From an uncultured Rhodospirillaceae bacterium (GTDB taxonomy: Bacteria; Pseudomonadota; Alphaproteobacteria; CAAGCB01; CAG-977): a stretch of DNA of 43,005 nt. Of the stretch, positions 42,489 to 43,005 are shown one piece after another; position 1 is the first letter of the stretch, and each line of letters starts with the position of its first letter. A model generated the notes under the pieces. That model was not told the origin of the DNA, searched no databases, and saw only the letters and a program-made list of their open reading frames with translations. Both the position numbers and the translations under genes were made by a program. The stretch spans positions 1-43,005 of the forward strand of contig URSF01000024.1 in assembly GCA_900550445.1 (NCBI GenBank). Direction: 5' to 3'.

Positions 42489-43005
42489 TTAAAATGCAGT
42501 AAAAGCGCACATTTTGTTCTGCTTCGCTGGGAAAGTGATACCGTCCCATATACAGTTGCAGCCGTTCTGGATATATCCTGCGCCACAACGGCAACCGTTG
42601 CAGTCATTGTTGGGAAGAACGGTTTGATCCCGTACTGCACACTGCAGGCATGCGCCGCCTCTGTTCGGGTCAACGCCCGGCGGGCAGCAGCCTTTTCCTA
42701 CAACGCGGGTATAACCGTCCTGACACCATTTCGGCGTTGAGCTTGTCCCGTCGCAAGAACTGGTTCTGCAGGTATTGTTATATCTTTCGTAACCACTTTT
42801 ACAGCTAAAGGAGCTTGTTCCCGAACATGTTGCGTTTAACGGACAGGAAACGCATTTTCCTGAGCTGAGGTAGTACCCTGAGTTGCATTTCGTGCAAGTG
42901 TTGGACGAAGAACACGTACTGCAATTTGCCGGGCAGGTAATGGTAATTTGTTTACACATACCGTCGTTGCCCAAAGTATATCCGGCCTTACAGCTTGCGC
43001 AGTAT
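42489..43005 (-). CDS. Cysteine-rich repeat surface-type protein (5' end outside window)
   Basis: The open frame runs from the right edge to a stop at 42489, giving about 171 visible residues. The start lies beyond the window; the TTG at 42974 is not a start, because the frame continues upstream as YCASCKAGYTL. The sequence is full of Cys pairs in a repeating pattern: CSTCSSSNTCTKCNSGYYL, SGKCVSCPLNATC, and DCNGCRCGAGYIQNGCNC. This resembles furin-like/EGF-like and Giardia-VSP-type repeats, generally secreted or surface-exposed and disulphide-rich. No anchor or signal can be judged from the fragment. Confidence 0.75.
   Translation of the reverse strand, partial: YCASCKAGYTLGNDGMCKQITITCPANCSTCSSSNTCTKCNSGYYLSSGKCVSCPLNATCSGTSSFSCKSGYERYNNTCRTSSCDGTSSTPKWCQDGYTRVVGKGCCPPGVDPNRGGACLQCAVRDQTVLPNNDCNGCRCGAGYIQNGCNCIWDGITFPAKQNKMCAFTAF

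Overview
The window looks like the chromosome of a Gram-negative alphaproteobacterium, probably a host- or gut-associated uncultured lineage. The basis is a five-gene F1 operon atpHAGDC with no F0 genes beside it, an outer-membrane assembly block (lptF, lptD, surA) running into rsmA, a DUF2889/J-domain pair next to aroKB, and a cysteine-rich eukaryote-like surface protein. The species assignment is inference. The first 18 bases are a pure G run and look like a contig-end artefact.

Left third (about 0.1-20 kb): a secretion/pilus island. On the minus strand, from 8497 down to 406, lies a complete row of IncI/R64-type IVb pilus assembly genes: a PilL/TcpQ-like lipoprotein, PilN secretin, PilO, PilP, PilQ ATPase and PilR inner-membrane platform. 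Upstream of it is a 772-residue single-pass protein with a very long disordered linker and a possible OmpA-like C-terminus. Divergent from that gene, on the plus strand, are VirB2-, VirB3- and VirB4-like genes, then (from their own promoter) five exported proteins. Four of these look like diverged VirB5/TrbJ-type proteins, one with five near-identical 18-residue helical repeats; the fifth is a 636-residue unknown. No type IV prepilin, prepilin peptidase, VirB6, VirB8-VirB10, VirB11 or VirD4 is present. A 76-residue LuxR-type HTH protein sits at the left edge.

Middle (20-30 kb): the F1 ATP synthase operon, whose gamma subunit carries a 70-75 residue Cys-free insertion at the position of the chloroplast/cyanobacterial gamma regulatory insert; a MATE exporter; a 340-base gene-free stretch that folds into a multi-stem RNA ending in a terminator; then a visibly AT-rich three-gene surface-glycan module (nucleotidyltransferase-kinase fusion, small HAD phosphatase, glycosyltransferase-like protein).

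Right (30-43 kb): a long minus-strand operon with overlapping or closely spaced genes reads 46-residue membrane protein, exported 549-residue protein, xerD, lptF, lptD, surA, rsmA, yggT, DUF167, folD. It couples outer-membrane biogenesis to housekeeping functions. Divergent from it, aroK-aroB-DUF2889-J-domain genes form a second operon. The window ends inside a cysteine-rich repeat protein on the minus strand.
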